Assembly (NCBI GenBank): GCA_027924585.1 | Contig: BSBM01000361.1 | Span: forward strand, 64,633,501-64,697,500 | Origin: Larix kaempferi | Taxonomy: Eukaryota > Streptophyta > Pinopsida > Pinales > Pinaceae | DNA length: 64,000 nt | Direction of reading: 5' to 3' | Shown: one piece after another, positions 43,832-57,200 of the stretch | Layout: the number at the start of each line of letters is the position of its first letter | Position numbering within the stretch: position 1 is the stretch's first letter | Program-made: the position numbers and the translations under genes | Notes under the pieces: generated by a model | Seen by the model: only the letters and a program-made list of their open reading frames with translations | Database searches by the model: none | Told to the model about the DNA's origin: nothing

Positions 43832-46800
43832 TGTTGTCACTGGATTGCGCACCTAGTTAACTCAACATAAATCTCACTACTACTCAGTGCACCCTTGGGG
43901 GCAAGTCTCGAGTCAAGTACTGTCACTTGATCTTGACTCCTCCGTTTAGGCTAACTCCTAACCAAGCCAAGGGGGGTAGTCCCTATGGAATGTTTCTAAG
44001 GATGTTAAAATTTTTAGAAGATTAATTAGATAGGGTGTACTTTTTAGGAATTAAAAAAATGTGATTTTACTGTCCAAGTTATGCAAAGGAATTTATGATC
44101 AACAACATGAAATTAAATAATTGACATCATAAAAGCTTAAACAAGAGATATAACAAATAAAGTACTAGTGCCTTGGAGTCACATATATAAAAAAGTGTTG
44201 TTGCTGAATCTGTTATGTTTTGCAATGCTCTTGGTCAGTTTTAGAATTATTAAATGTGAGTTTAATTACGGGACGGGGAACTCCAGATATACCGTGAGGT
44301 ACAAGGAGTATGTCTGGAAATAAAATAAAGTTGGCTCCTCACGAAGACGTGTGGGCTGGATGAAGTCTCAAGGGGATGTTCAACACTGCACCAATAAGGA
44401 TGTAGCCTAATGTGACCCTGAGGTCACTTTCCAATGGTTCCTGCGTCTTCTAAGAAATTTCCCCACACAATGTTTAATTATCGAGTGTCGTATTTTCACT
44501 ATGTTGAGGGTCGTTAATTTTATTAATATGAGTCCTTAATTAGATGTGAAAATTTAATAAGATGTTGCAACTCTTTTTTTATTTCCCAAGGACTAGGTCA
44601 ATGCCTGCAAAGGGAAAGAGCATACTTCGAGAAAGCAACAAAATGTTTATTGTGATTGTAAGTGCTTGAAACTAAAAATTAAACAATGAACTTGCAAAAA
44701 GGGAAATATATTGATCACCAATATTATGTGTCACTTTTTGATCAACCACCACTAATCGACAATGCCTTTAGGTGATGGTGAAAGCATTCTTCGTGACACC
44801 GAATCTCGCTTTATTTCTACTTTGCAAAAAAAATGAGAACAAAATTTAAACTACTTAATGAAGTATACAACCTGCATGAAATGTGATTGTGTGCTTGTGT
44901 TATGAAATAAGAAAAATTGTTAGAAAAAATTACTCACACAAAAACAAGACTATGAATTCCCCCAGGGGGGATAGGGTGTGGGAGTTGTGTAGCCCACTTG
45001 CTCTTTTTATTAAATTATTTACAATGCTCTTAAATAAATGCCACTTAGTCCTTTTAGATTTGGATCTAAGGCTTACAAAATAGAAATTGAAAAAGGTGAT
45101 GAAAGAGGGTCTCTGGAAGCCCAAATTGGCAAAATCTAACGAAAATTCGTGAGAGTTTCCTCCTCTTTTTCCTTCAACTTGATAAAAAACAGCAAGCAAA
45201 TTTATTAGAATATGATGGCAAACACAAAACAAACAAAAAATTGAAATTTTTTGTACTTTGAAAAATTTGGAAAAATTGCTAAGTATAAGTACAAATTTCT
45301 AACTTAGATCTAATGAAAAATAAGGCTTCTTAAAGTACTTAGATATAGTTATTTAAGCATGCTAAAATAAAATAGATCTAAATGATAAACATGAATATGA
45401 TGGATCTACTTCTTAAGCACTTTGCAAAAACAAAACAAAAAATGAAAGAGAGAGAAGCTTTTTGATGTAGAAGATGGATGGATCTCTTTCAAGCCAACGC
45501 TTGATCTTTGGTGTTGGTCTTGGAAGCCCCTGCAAACAAATTATTAGTTTTGGAAATGGTTCCAAAAGAGGAAAAGATACAACCAAGTTCAAATCCCCCT
45601 TAAGCTTGTGATCTGTAGCTTATAAAACAATTCTTGCACCAAACAATGATTAGATCTAGTGTGTTAAAATGAAAAGAAAACCAAAAGAGCCTAAATACAA
45701 CTGAGTATGATTGACTACTTCTAGATCTCTTTAAATCAAAGCACAAATAAACAAATTGACATCTGCAAATGTTTACTCTATATCAGTTAAGCTAGGTCCG
45801 TCAATAACTTAAAACAAGAAAGCATAAACCACAATATCACCTCATGAGATGATCATTCAACACACTTGCACAGGATGGACCTCCAAAGTCTCCAACATAT
45901 ATTCAAAATAGTATCAAGTTATAAAATGGCAGAGGTTCGATGCATCCATCTCAAATCAGGAGCAAGACCCTGCTTAAATATATACAAGAGGAAGAGAGGG
46001 GGGCGCATCCTTGAGGAGCGTGAATCACTGCAAAGAAAGGGGAGAGAAATGCTCCTTGATTGGAGCCTTGATTGAATGGATTAGTGATGAGTGGGCTGCC
46101 ACATAAGGAAGGTGCCCCCACTCTATATTGTAAACTCCTCCCATAACTCAAAAGCTACCACATTATAGAGAAGTCGCCCAAGTAGAGAGGGTGCATCCTC
46201 CATATGATGACAATTCACCTTTCAAGAGATCTCAACCCAAATCACCCAAATTTGATTGGGATTTTCCTTTAATGTAATTCCCAACTCAACTGGGCCTCTA
46301 TCTGGACCAAATTCCATTGATTTAGGAATTTGATTTCTCTCATATCTTTTTTTAATTAAATAATTCTCTTTTATTAATTTTGAGAGAATTTTTATTTAAG
46401 TGAATAATGTTCACTTAGAACTTAGGAAAAGTGGGTTTAGGGGTTTTGTGGGTGCCACGGGTTAGAGAACGAGTACCCCCATGGAAAAAAAACCCTCTAG
46501 ACCACACTTTTATCATATTTTTGGATTTTTTAATTAAATTATTAAAAAAACCCATAAAACAGGAAAAATTATTTTTGGCGTAATTGACTCAAACTCCTAG
46601 GGGACCTATTGCATGTCCATATGACTCATTATTGATGGCTAGAATGTAAAAAATACATAGACACTTAGGATTTAATAACCTCCTAAGGTTTAACAACCAT
46701 GGTAAATACTCTAGCTTTAGAGGTGTAAGTGGAAAAATCATGAATTATATGCCATTGAAGCACAACCCATAATTCCTCAGAAAAAAACACTCTAGAGTAT

Positions 46801-47021
46801 CCCCTTGATAGATAAACCTAAGGTAGGCCAAGTCTGTTACGAAAATACCATGCTTAGACCAACTTATTACAATTCCCCCAAGGGGGTCTGGACATGCAAA
46901 TTTTACAAATGGGCCAAAATTGGCCCGATGAACTTCTGAACTCTGGAAATGAACAAGGTAAGTTGTTCAAGTCTTTTGAGGTTCACAAGAAATCCAACTA
47001 AGCACAACTTAGTGGAAAACA
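43832..47021. mobile_element. 3.2-kb insertion in A2, probable solo LTR or LTR-like element
   Basis: Interrupts the gypsy protease between atgatgggaa and aataaaaacacct, which are contiguous in A1 (4567-4590). The ends are TGTTGTCACT...AGTGGAAAACA, i.e. TG...CA with partly inverted ends. The flanks ggaaa and tgaat resemble the expected 5-bp target ggaag, so the TSD is eroded. I found no internal LTR pair, primer-binding site or ORF with a domain. Small frames (e.g. 44930-45232, 45866-46075) look random. Confidence 0.6.
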
Positions 47022-47990
47022 TGAATAAAAACACCTATCAGATTGAGAAGGAAGGAAATAAGTTTCAATTGTTGTCAATGAAAGAAGAAATTGATGAAGG
47101 CTACAACAATAAGGTGATATTTATATTTTGTTTTAGCAAGCAATTTTCAAAGGAAGCTAAAATAATCAAATGTTGTTTGGTAGTATTTCCCAAAGATGTT
47201 GTTCAAATAGACAAGAATGTTGTTCCATGACCAATTTATAAGTTGCTTGAAGAATTTAGAGACATAATTTAAAGGATATGTCAATAGTATTTCCATCAGC
47301 AAGATGTATTTCTCATCAAATTGACTTGACTCTTGGATCGCATCTTCCAAACAAATTTCCCCATACATTAATGCTTGTGAGAGAGAAGAGAATACTCAAC
47401 AAGGTTGGGAGTTAGTAGATAGAGGAATGATTAGAGAGATATTAAAATTATGTGCAATAATTGTTGTACTTGCACCGAATAAAGGTGGTGAATGGAAGAT
47501 CTGCATGGATTCCAGAGCCATAAACAAAATAATGTTGTAGGTTTCCTTTACTTCTTATGGAGATATAATGGATTGTTTGAGTAGTATTGGGTATGTTTTT
47601 TATTGATACGAAAGTGGATACAATCAAATAAGGATTTGTGAATTTGATGGATGGAAATCAACTTTTAAGACAAAAGAACTACATGGGTGGTTGGTTATGC
47701 CATTTGGACTTACATATGCACCCAATACATTCATGAGATTAATGAATGAGGTATTGAAACCTTATTTGGTAATAATTTAGTGGTTTATGTTAATGACATT
47801 CTAATTTTAGCAAGGCAAAAGAAGAACATACCGTGGATGTGACACAATTTTGGAGTGAGGAGTTGTTGCTTAATCTCAAGAAACATTTTTTCATGTAGCA
47901 AGAGTTGCTTCACATGGGCTTGTGATTTTCCAAGATGGTATGAAGATGGATCTAGAGTAAGTGAATGCTCAATGCTCAACAACATTTTCT
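47022..47990 (+). pseudogene. Ty3/gypsy protease end and reverse transcriptase remnant (A2)
   Basis: Continuation of 43830. Reads NTYQIEKEGNKFQLLSMKEE, KLLEEFRDI, then RT pieces [40 protein letters not shown] and VVYVNDILIL. Same YVND as in A1. Many stops. Confidence 0.82.
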
Positions 47991-48054
47991 CAGTAAAACA
48001 TTTTTTTGGTTTGGTAAGTTTTTATTAAAATTTTATTCAAAATCTTAGTGGCAT

Positions 48055-48462
48055 ATGTCCACCCTTGATTGAAATCACAAGGAATGAATTTTTTTAGTGG
48101 ACAAGAACAACTTGACAGAGCTTTGAGACTTTGAAGACAAAGTAATTGAAAACAATGTTTTAGCATTATTATATTTTAGTAAAGTTTTTCAAGTTGATTG
48201 TGATACAAGTAGTTTAGTAAAAGGAACAACCTTGCATCAAGAAGGAGCCAGTTGTTTTTACAATGAGAAATTGAATGAATCCCAACAGAATTATGACCTG
48301 GAGTTCCATGCTATCATGCAAACTTTGAAGAAGTGGAAACACTATTTCTTTCCCAAAAGGTTTGTTTATGAATATAGGTTGGTTAGTTTAGCAATGCTTC
48401 ATGGAATAGTACTCAATGATAGTAGAGCATCCTCCCACCTTGCATTAACAATGCACCCATAA
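48055..48462 (+). pseudogene. Ty3/gypsy RNase H remnant (A2 only)
   Basis: The frame reads FSKVFQVDCDTSSLVKGTTL, then HQEGASCFYNEKLNESQQNY and DLEFHAIMQTLKKWKHYFFP. This is the classic gypsy RNase H start (f.v.cDAS..giGavL.Q...pvayfSeKLn....nYs...kEf.Ai...l..WrhYL). A1 lost this segment in a deletion of about 1 kb. Confidence 0.88.
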
Positions 48463-48479
48463 CATGCCCACTCACATTA

Positions 48480-49095
48480 GTTTACATTTTAGATTGCTCC
48501 TACAAACTATGTAGTCCTAAGATCAAGGCTTGACTAATATTATGGCTCAATCCTTCACATGTTTTTTGTTATTTCTCACCACAAGTGAAATTATTGCCAT
48601 CAGTTGTCACATCATGAAGTGGTGCTTCCATTACTAAAAATGATACTATCCACTTTCTAAAATATTGGGCATCTTCCACAAAACTCTTGACAACGGTGAA
48701 ATTAATAGGGTTGGAATCAAATTCCCCAAGTACACCAGGGATTACTGAGCAAACTCTTTCTTTATGTTTACTAGCAGCTAGTGTTTTCTTGGTGTCTCCA
48801 ACACTTGCGTTAGATGTACAACATGCTCCTCCCAAGTAGAACTAAGGACCAAACTATCATCTAGATATACTATGTCAAATGAATCTATAACTGGGCACAA
48901 CCAATCATTCATTAACACACATAAAATTAGTTGGTGTATTACTCAAACATAAGGGCATTACTAACCATTCATACAAAACTTGCTTCATCCTGAAGGAGGT
49001 CTTCCAAGTGTCTTCTTCCATGATCTAGATTTGATGATATATAGATTTCAGATCCAACTTAGTGAAGTACCTTTCGTGTTGTATCCAATCAAATA
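48480..49095 (-). pseudogene. Reverse-strand Ty3/gypsy reverse transcriptase remnant (A2 only)
   Basis: Minus-strand frames read [32 protein letters not shown], then IVYLDDSLVLSSTWEEHVVHL, then a connection-domain segment. The YLDD box is intact here. It is contiguous with the gag-protease block at 49096-50500 on the same strand and converges on the forward RNase H (48055-48462). Confidence 0.85.
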
Positions 49096-50500
49096 GGTCA
49101 TCGATCCACAAAAAAATGTACCAATCCATGATCGTCATCCACAAAAAATTTACCAAAAACAAAGGAAGGATCTATCTTGTTCTTGTTTTGAATCTTGATA
49201 TGGGACAACTTTGTCATTTCCTTCTCCTCTTTGTGATGGACGATGCTTCTGTTCACCTCCTTCTGCACCGTTGTGTAGACAATTTTCTCATCTTATGAGT
49301 CTCTTTCTATCTCCCTTCTTTATCCCAGACCTAGGAGATCCTTCTTCTAAGACATTTTACTTATAGTTCTTGATATTTACCTTCAGATTACAAGTTCCAC
49401 CACTTTTCTTTGGTGTGACCATAAATGTTGCAATGGTCATAATAGTTGTGAGTGTCCTTGCACACATGTGCAATGGTGATAATATACTTATGTTTCCCTT
49501 TCCCCTTCTTCTTTTCACCCTTATTGGGAGCTCCCTTCTAGTCAAACTACTTTGAATCACTTGGTTGCCCCTTTCTCTTGTCAAATTTACCCTATTGGTT
49601 TGTGCACAGGACTCATTTATGATCTTGGGACTTAATAGCATAACTTGCCTCCTTATGTCACTATAAATGCCACTTGATTACTTGATTACCACGTTTGGGG
49701 TCTTGGGAGAGATCACTGGTTGAATGGATTGCTTCTAGAACTCTATAGTGTACCCTTGTACACTTTGTATGTGCCTTTGCCAATAATAATTCCATTGAAT
49801 CAAATAGTGCTCTTCTGAAATGATAGGGTAACATTAGGATTTGAGGAGGTTTTTGAATACCCCCAACTTAATTATTGGTGGATCTCCCTCCATCCTAAAG
49901 GTCTCGATATAGATTTCCCACCAAGTCTATGCATGAATTTCTAATTTGACTCTGGAAAAAATTATTGTATGCTCCTCTCATATATTATGCACATGGAAAT
50001 AGACTTCTATTTGTTGCAACTAATGCTTCAACTTAATTGCATTTACTTGACTCTCGTAGGGCTTAAGCTTAACCTCCTTTTCTACTTTAATAAAGTGTTG
50101 AGAAGATTGGTTACTAGAGTCCCCTTTTTCAAGCTTTGGTTCTTCATTTTCTTCCCTCAAGTCCTCTCTCATTCTTCTATATTTTCATGAAAGTGAGGAT
50201 GCTCCAAAAAGACCATACTTATGAACATATCATCTACTTGAGATTCCCACCTTGCAAATCTAAACACACCATCATCAATGAGAAAGTGAAAACGCTCTGA
50301 ATACTTATGAACATATCATCTACTTGAGATTCCCACCTTGCAAATAAAAACTCCCGAGCATCAATGAGACTAGGAAACATGATGTAGATTTTATATCAAG
50401 TCACTAAACCATGTATGCTGATAACCTATGCGCTAATAATATTTAGGTTATACTAATTACTTGATTTCATTTCATGCTCTAGAGTTACTTTTATTACAAT
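49096..50500 (-). pseudogene. Reverse-strand Ty3/gypsy gag to protease remnant (A2)
   Basis: Collinear with 5600-7000. Reads DIRRQVMLLSPKIINE, the knuckle-like HCNIYGHTKEKWWNL with the same Cys to Trp change, then protease remnants. Together with 48480-49095 it forms a dead gag-pro-RT element. Confidence 0.78.
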
Positions 50501-50612
50501 TTCTAATTCCATGCTTGGAGTTCTAATGATTCTTATGTCTTGGAAACTGATTCCCATTCCTCAAAGTTTGCTCTGCTCAGAAAATTGATTCCCATCCCTT
50601 AAAGTTTTCTCT

Positions 50613-51852
50613 TGTCACGGGGATGCACCAACCCAACTCAAAACATTAAGTTTCTTTTTCCTTCCGGTGGCCCATGAGACACTGCCCGAGACTCCCCTAG
50701 CCAATGGAAAGACCAACCCGGGTTGGGAGCCCACCAGACTACACCTAACTCGTGGAACACTTTAATACTTTTTCACTTGTGCACTTATCTTACTTAGCCA
50801 ATTTCACAATTAACACTTAACCATTTCAACACTTATCTAAATACGCAAAGAGACATAAGAATATAGTGGAGGCGGCACCTCAAGTCGAGTGTGCCTAAAA
50901 CCTCATTTGTATATATAAGAGCATATTACAAGTTACATCAAGTTGGGGGCATACACAGACAAACCACCCAAGAGAGTGCCCACTATCTAGCTCTTAACAA
51001 ACCCTAATAATTGCAAGTTGTACTTCTCATTTGCATGTTTATTCCTGAAGCCGCCATAGGTTCGCCACTTGTGGCTCCTGTATTCTGCACGAAGTCTGCA
51101 CCAATTCGCGCACTAGCCCAAGTCTGCCCCTACAATACTGTTCCCACTTGAGTTAGCATCCTGAGTTGCTCTGACTTAGTGTTCCACCATCCACACTTGG
51201 ATTTATGTCTTTGCTTTGAACTCCTGCCGAGTAAATATAGGAGCACCCGTCTCAATTGTGGGTGCGGCCCAAGTGTGGTTGCATGGCTATCAAGTCGACA
51301 TCCTTTTCTACCGAGGCATGTTTTTCCACTTTCCAGACCACACAACTGGTGTGCCCATGCTTGACATGCCTTTGACGAATTCCACTTCACTTCGGCGTTC
51401 CACATTCTTTGGGCATGTGTCCAACTTGCTTTCCAGTTGACGTGCTCCACCCACTCGTATTGATCACATGCACCCATGCCTTCATGCCTTGGTCGTCTTT
51501 TGTGTTGGTGCATGCCCCACTTCCTAGTGACGTCTCCACTCACACTTGCACCTTCACTAGCTAATGACCACACATCCACTTGCTTGGCTAGGTAGACCTT
51601 CTGTTGCCGAGCTCCCAAGTCGTGTTCCCTCTAGTGAATCCACTGCCGGCTATATCGAATCCCACAATGCCTCTTTCCCCCCAACACTTCTTGGGTCTGC
51701 TACATTCTTAGGATTCCCGCATGCCCATGGATGAGCCAAGGGGCTCCCAAGTTGGGTGGCCAAGCCCGTCTTGGTGTCTTGGGAAAGCCCCATGCTAAGC
51801 TTTCCCAAGTGAGGTGAGTTTGTTGAGATGCCTCCTCACATATTTTGTTACA
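50613..51852 (-). repeat. 3' LTR of old-family copy 2 (1240 bp)
   Basis: Starts tgtcacggggatgcacc and ends ttttgttaca; exactly as long as the A1 counterpart, followed by tcctcccccact. Confidence 0.87.
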
Positions 51853-51864
51853 TCCTCCCCCACT
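51853..51864 (-). other. Polypurine tract of old-family copy 2
   Basis: tcctcccccact on the plus strand, identical to the tract of copy 1. Confidence 0.85.
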
Positions 51865-52479
51865 CCAAAGTGTTGTTTCCCTCAACAACATCTCCAAAAT
51901 GTCCGTTGCACTTGGAAACTGATTGTTGCAACTGTCGCCACTATCAACTGCTACTGCAATCCGGTCTTCATAAGAAGTCCCTTCCAACAAATGCACTTGC
52001 TTAACCTACTATTGTCGCGGTACTCATCCAGTCTTGTCAAGCATCCATTCATTGTATAACCACGTGTGACGAACTGGTTGGTAGCTAATCCAACAGTCAT
52101 CCTCAACCCCCATGAGAATGAACTTCCTCAAGCCAAAACTATGTTTTCCCTTCCGCATTTCGGTTTTCCTCGTGCAAGTCTGCCAAAACTAGGCAAAGTC
52201 CTCACCTTTGCCGACTTGCTGTTGAAATGTCTTTCGCAACTCAACACTCAAATACAACACCACTTCACAGTCCATCAACACGATTCCACATATACTTGGT
52301 TGAATTTGTCCAAGGAAACCCCCGCAAGGTTTCTACGACCTCACTGCCTGCACCAAAGGCAGTGAGCCAATCTACTCACAATCATCCTCGAAAAAATGGT
52401 AAGTGGTGCCCAAGGCCATCACCTCCAAAGCTCCCAAAACCATCATTCATCTACCCATCAGTCTCATGCTTGTTGCACA

Positions 52480-54256
52480 AGTAGTTCAAGGAAACCTTAG
52501 CTCCTGAAGAGTTACAACCCAACTCCTCCAATCAAGTTGTCGTTAGCTCAGACTTATGAACTCCGAAAGCTAATTCACACAAGTCTGTTGCATGGTTCGT
52601 CGTCACCAAAGGTGCTTCCTCCATCTCGACATGTTGTTGTCTCCTCTTAGCTCCTCGCTTTGCTCCCTTACTTGTCCCTTTGAAATGTGACCGAGTCTTT
52701 CCCACACATCGCTCGTGGTGCTTCATGCTCTCTAAGACAAGTTGCTCATCTTGTCGATCGTCACATTATCGAAGGGTTCCTAAAGCAACCTCCACCTCCT
52801 TGGTGTCCCCCTCAACCAATTTGCTGTGCAAGTGAGACTTCATTTCCAAATATGATAGGACTTCCTCCATCTCAAATGGTATGCAATCCACTTCTTCCAA
52901 TATCTCGGGCATTAGTTGGGACTCCAGGATCTCGATAACATGTATGCAAAAGGCCACGATGTTTGCCACGTCGTATGCCATGAAATCCTCACTTTCACCA
53001 TCACCCCGATCTGCCATCGCACTAGGCTAAGGCACCTCCTTCACCTCGACATCCTTTGCATCTGCCACCAAGTCTTATACCCACTATATGCATTGTTGGT
53101 CAAATGCATCCTCACATTGGCCATCGCCAAGACTCTGCTCATCTTGCTCAAGTTAACCTAGCTCTTGGGTTGCTTCGTCTAGACTATCATCACTTTGTCT
53201 ACACAGAATCCCATCAGGAGTTCCCTCTCATGCAACCTCTGTTGCCACTATTGCTGCAAGCTCCACCTTGTCTCCAACATGCTACAGATGGTCTACTGGA
53301 GTTTCCAACAGCTCGGTCTCCTTCGCAACTGATTCCGCCTCAAGCTCCAACACTATCAACCTCTGTTTCAAGCGATCAACCGTCTTTGTCGTATATATGT
53401 TCTCTCTTGTTGATTCTTCCCACTGTCGTGCGATTCCACAAGGCTTGTCTATGGGCATGTCATATGTCTCAACCAGATGCATGGAGGACATCCTAGGCAT
53501 GCGCCCCAACTTCCTTCTCGGCATCATCCGCACACTCCAAGACTCAGTCTCACTCAAGAACGCCAAATGACTCATGAACAAAATCGTTGTTGCCTTGGCC
53601 AACCTCAAGAAGTCCTACCCCAAGACCTAAGAATGATTGTCCAACGAAGCTACTGTGAATTCCATCTTGCCATACCAGTTACCGACCTTTATTGGCATTG
53701 CACGAACCATCCCGAGAGGCTATCGACTCCATTGTTGAGTTCACCACCTTGAACATGGCCTTACTGAACTCAGTCTAACTATGAAACATTGTCCCGGTTT
53801 TGTTGCTAACAAAACTGTGGGTGGCTCTGGTGTCCACCAACGCAACGACCTTCAACCCACTCATCGTCGCGTCCACAAAGCAAAGACCCTATTGGTCTAC
53901 ATCTTGCGAAATAACTCCTTGACGTGTTTTCAAGTTGTCCAGGCATGTCATTAATGCCTTAACCGCTTCCAAAATTTCTTCCAAAGGATGTTGTGCTTGG
54001 GCCTCTCTCCAAGAAAGTGTCAACTCGATTGTTTGCCTTTGGACTACTTCCAAATTTTCTACCAACTCTTCCTTTATCGGACAAGTTCTCATGAAGTGGT
54101 TTCCGTTGCAGAGGAAACACCCCATATTCTTGCTTGGCCTTGTGGATGGTTTCAACTGCGCCTTCATTTTCTCTTGGGTGTCATTCACTACATTCAACGA
54201 CCCCAACTTGGGCACCTTCCAAGCCTCCACTTGGTTTTCCAACATCCGCAATTCTT
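52480..54256 (-). pseudogene. Old-family zinc knuckle, protease and C-terminal region, copy 2
   Basis: Minus strand, high to low: knuckle CFLCNGNHFMRTC intact (CX2CX3HX4C) in the frame 54269-53889; protease with VVALVDTRA around 53820-53850, again D-T-R; a following helical segment (53608-53282); NIVAFCIHVIEILES (53017-52766); and the basic box HFKGTSKGAKRGAKRR (52726-52532). It is the best preserved old-family reading path but is broken by several frameshifts. The N-terminal part lies beyond the insertion at 54262. Confidence 0.85.
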
Positions 54257-54261
54257 CCACT

Positions 54262-57200
54262 TGTAACATCCCGATTTTTCATAAAAATTTTAAACTTTTA
54301 AAACAACATTAAATATGATAATTACAGTTGCGGAAATAATAAATGTTTGATTAAGACGACAATAATTAAGAAGTCATTTCATACTAAACATATTTAAAGT
54401 ACTGAGTTAGAACATTTTTATAATAACAACTCATCACACTTCTGACAACATGCTTATTATAATACATGCACTGAAAGTTTAGAAATATGATGCAACAGTT
54501 TTCTTTTGACAAGATAATGATGGTTTGTTTCTTTGATGTCCAAGGGTGTCCTACGAGGTACCCTGGAGTTTACTTAGCGGCAAATCTAAGGCATTTGAAA
54601 TGTTTCTATGTGCAGACAGCAGGTAAGAGGTTCTATGACCGCATAGGTTTAAGAGTACGTGTGTAATTCAATTCAACGTCGAAATAAAAATAAAATGTTA
54701 TGAACTCCTTTGCGAAACAAGTTACCTGCAGGTATGAAGTACTTAGTTCTGATACTGGTTCAAAAAGCTGTCTTACAAACTCTTCAATGTTTTAAGAACA
54801 GTGTCGTCTTTTTAATCTTTATGCTGCTAAATTTATTATCGTGACTAACGTCTTTAATATTGAATGGCTTTATCCTCGTCTCAAGGTAATTCTACTTGTA
54901 TGCATTCGATGTAGTATTTGTACTACTGATTCATCCCATATTTGCACTATAAAACTATTGTAAGACGTAAATAATATGATATAAGTTCTTATGCTAAATA
55001 ATTATCATTATTTAGCTTGAGAACAATATGCAAATCCTATACTTTTCAATTATTTGCAACTTAAAAGAAATATAAACAAATACCAAAAATTATAGGACTA
55101 ACATTATAATTTTTATAAATTAACTAACCCTATCAATCTACAACTTACCATAAATTGACAATGTTTAACTATAATACAACAATTAAAGCCTTACTTATGT
55201 GGCTTATACACAAACCGAGGACTATAATCTAAACATAGTATCTTGGCAAAGCATAACTTTAATACTATGAAGCGTGAATATTAACTTTGGAACGATGACA
55301 AATGATATATATATAAAGTGCTGACTTTGTATTGAATTTTGAATCAACGGGATTCTAAAGTTTAGAGCTTGGCATGTATATCGATCTGACATTGATAAAG
55401 TACCACCTCTGCATTAATGGCTCCGACCTAATCTACGTAATGGAAACGCTGTTTGCATTCCACGTAAATACCGAACAATTGATTGTGGTGAATGCAAAAT
55501 ACAATGTGCGTGGTTTCCACGCTTAAACTCCTCCATGTTGGATATGGAACGATCCTTAGTGAGCAGAGTTGGCATTGCCGTGCTTGTGGTAATTATGAAG
55601 CAATAAATGATTAGGTTGCTCGACCTCCAAGGAGATTTGCTGGCACTCTTTTGATCGTTGATAGTGTTAGATCTGGACCGTTGGTTGTTAACCCTAGCAT
55701 CTTGTTGTAATTGTTTGCTGGAGAGTTAATGACTTTCATTGTTACACTAGTCTTTCGAGTAGTGAGGCCGACAGGCTGCTGGAGAATAGGGTTTAGACAA
55801 AATGTAATTATGGGTTTCGACCTCGAGACCTATAGGTGTGAAGTTAGCAGTTGCAGGTTCGTCTTAGTGCCCTGGCATTACGATAGAGTGTGGTGTCCAC
55901 CGTAATCGGTTTTACTGCTGTCGAGTTAAGAGTTTGTAGTTCTAATTCTAAAGTTTAGTGGAAGAAACTCCTCCGTAAGAAGAAAGGCTCAAAGCCTCGG
56001 TCCAAGTCATGGAGCTCGTCAATTCGCAGATGTAAAGTACTAGACTTGGTCATTATTGCTAAAGGTAAGCACTTACTCACAGAAGTATTGCTATGTTTCA
56101 CTTGTAACTTACATTAACCTATTTCTAACTCGCGAATGTGTTGTTGGAAGGTACAGGTTTCGAAAGAAAATCTTTGGCAAGGGTTTGGAAATGGAAATCA
56201 TGCCTCCATCCCTGTTAAGCTCCGGTGATCTCAAACCCTCGTAGGTGCCATTTGGACTTGGTTGATGATGATTCAGTCGCAAAGAGTCCAAAAACTATCC
56301 CACCATGTTTCGGCGTTGTCCAACTGTCGAGTTTTTCTTTGAAGATCTTGAGTTGATATAAAAACTTATACAAGGAAATGACCCTCGTATGTTTTAAATG
56401 ATACTTGGTCGTTTTGATGCCTAGCTCGTCGTTGATAAGAGTTTTTAACACTCGTTTTGAATGCTAGATGATGAGGATAAACCCTGTGTAGTTTTCTTTT
56501 GATAATGTAAACTCGTTCTGGTGAATGTTGGTGTTTCTTCGTAGTGTTGGAACCTTTGATAGGTTCGAAACGTGAACTCTGAAGTGTTTGGGTTAATTTC
56601 TGTTGAGTAAAGGATTTAGAGCCGAGGGCTCGTTTAACTCTGTACACCAAGTTTTGTTTCTTGAAAAGGGAAGTTTTGTTTTGAACTATTCGTTGGGGTT
56701 ACTATGTAAAAGATAATGTCTGCCGAGCCATGATAAGTCTGTACGCAATTTCTAGTTGATGATAAAATCATTTGTTTGGAAAACGATGAAGTAGTTTTCG
56801 ACTGTTTAAAATTTCAAACAGGGCTATGCCCAAACTCTAGTTTCTTTTTTATTTTTACAAAAGATGTTTTACATGTAATCTCCAAAAAGCTTTCGGGCAA
56901 AATACTAGGATTATAAACTTTGGTTTGAACATGAATGTATAAATTGTATCTTTGGCTAATTGTTAAAATGATAATATGGTTCTGGAAGTACTATCTAGGG
57001 TTTAAAAGTCATACGATCTCATGCTTTGAATGATGTTCACAATTGTATTGAAATGGAAAATATGATGGTCGAAAACAAAGTTAGGGTTTACACTGTTTTT
57101 GGTTTTTGATACTACTGAGATAATTAATACAAGTTTTCAAAGAGAAACTTAGTAAAGAAAATAAAGTGTATGTGTGTGTGAAGATAAAAAAACTATTTAT

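Noticed and set aside
45866-46075. 69-codon ORF in the 3.2-kb insertion
   Set aside because: Short, low-complexity basic sequence without a motif or a conserved copy.
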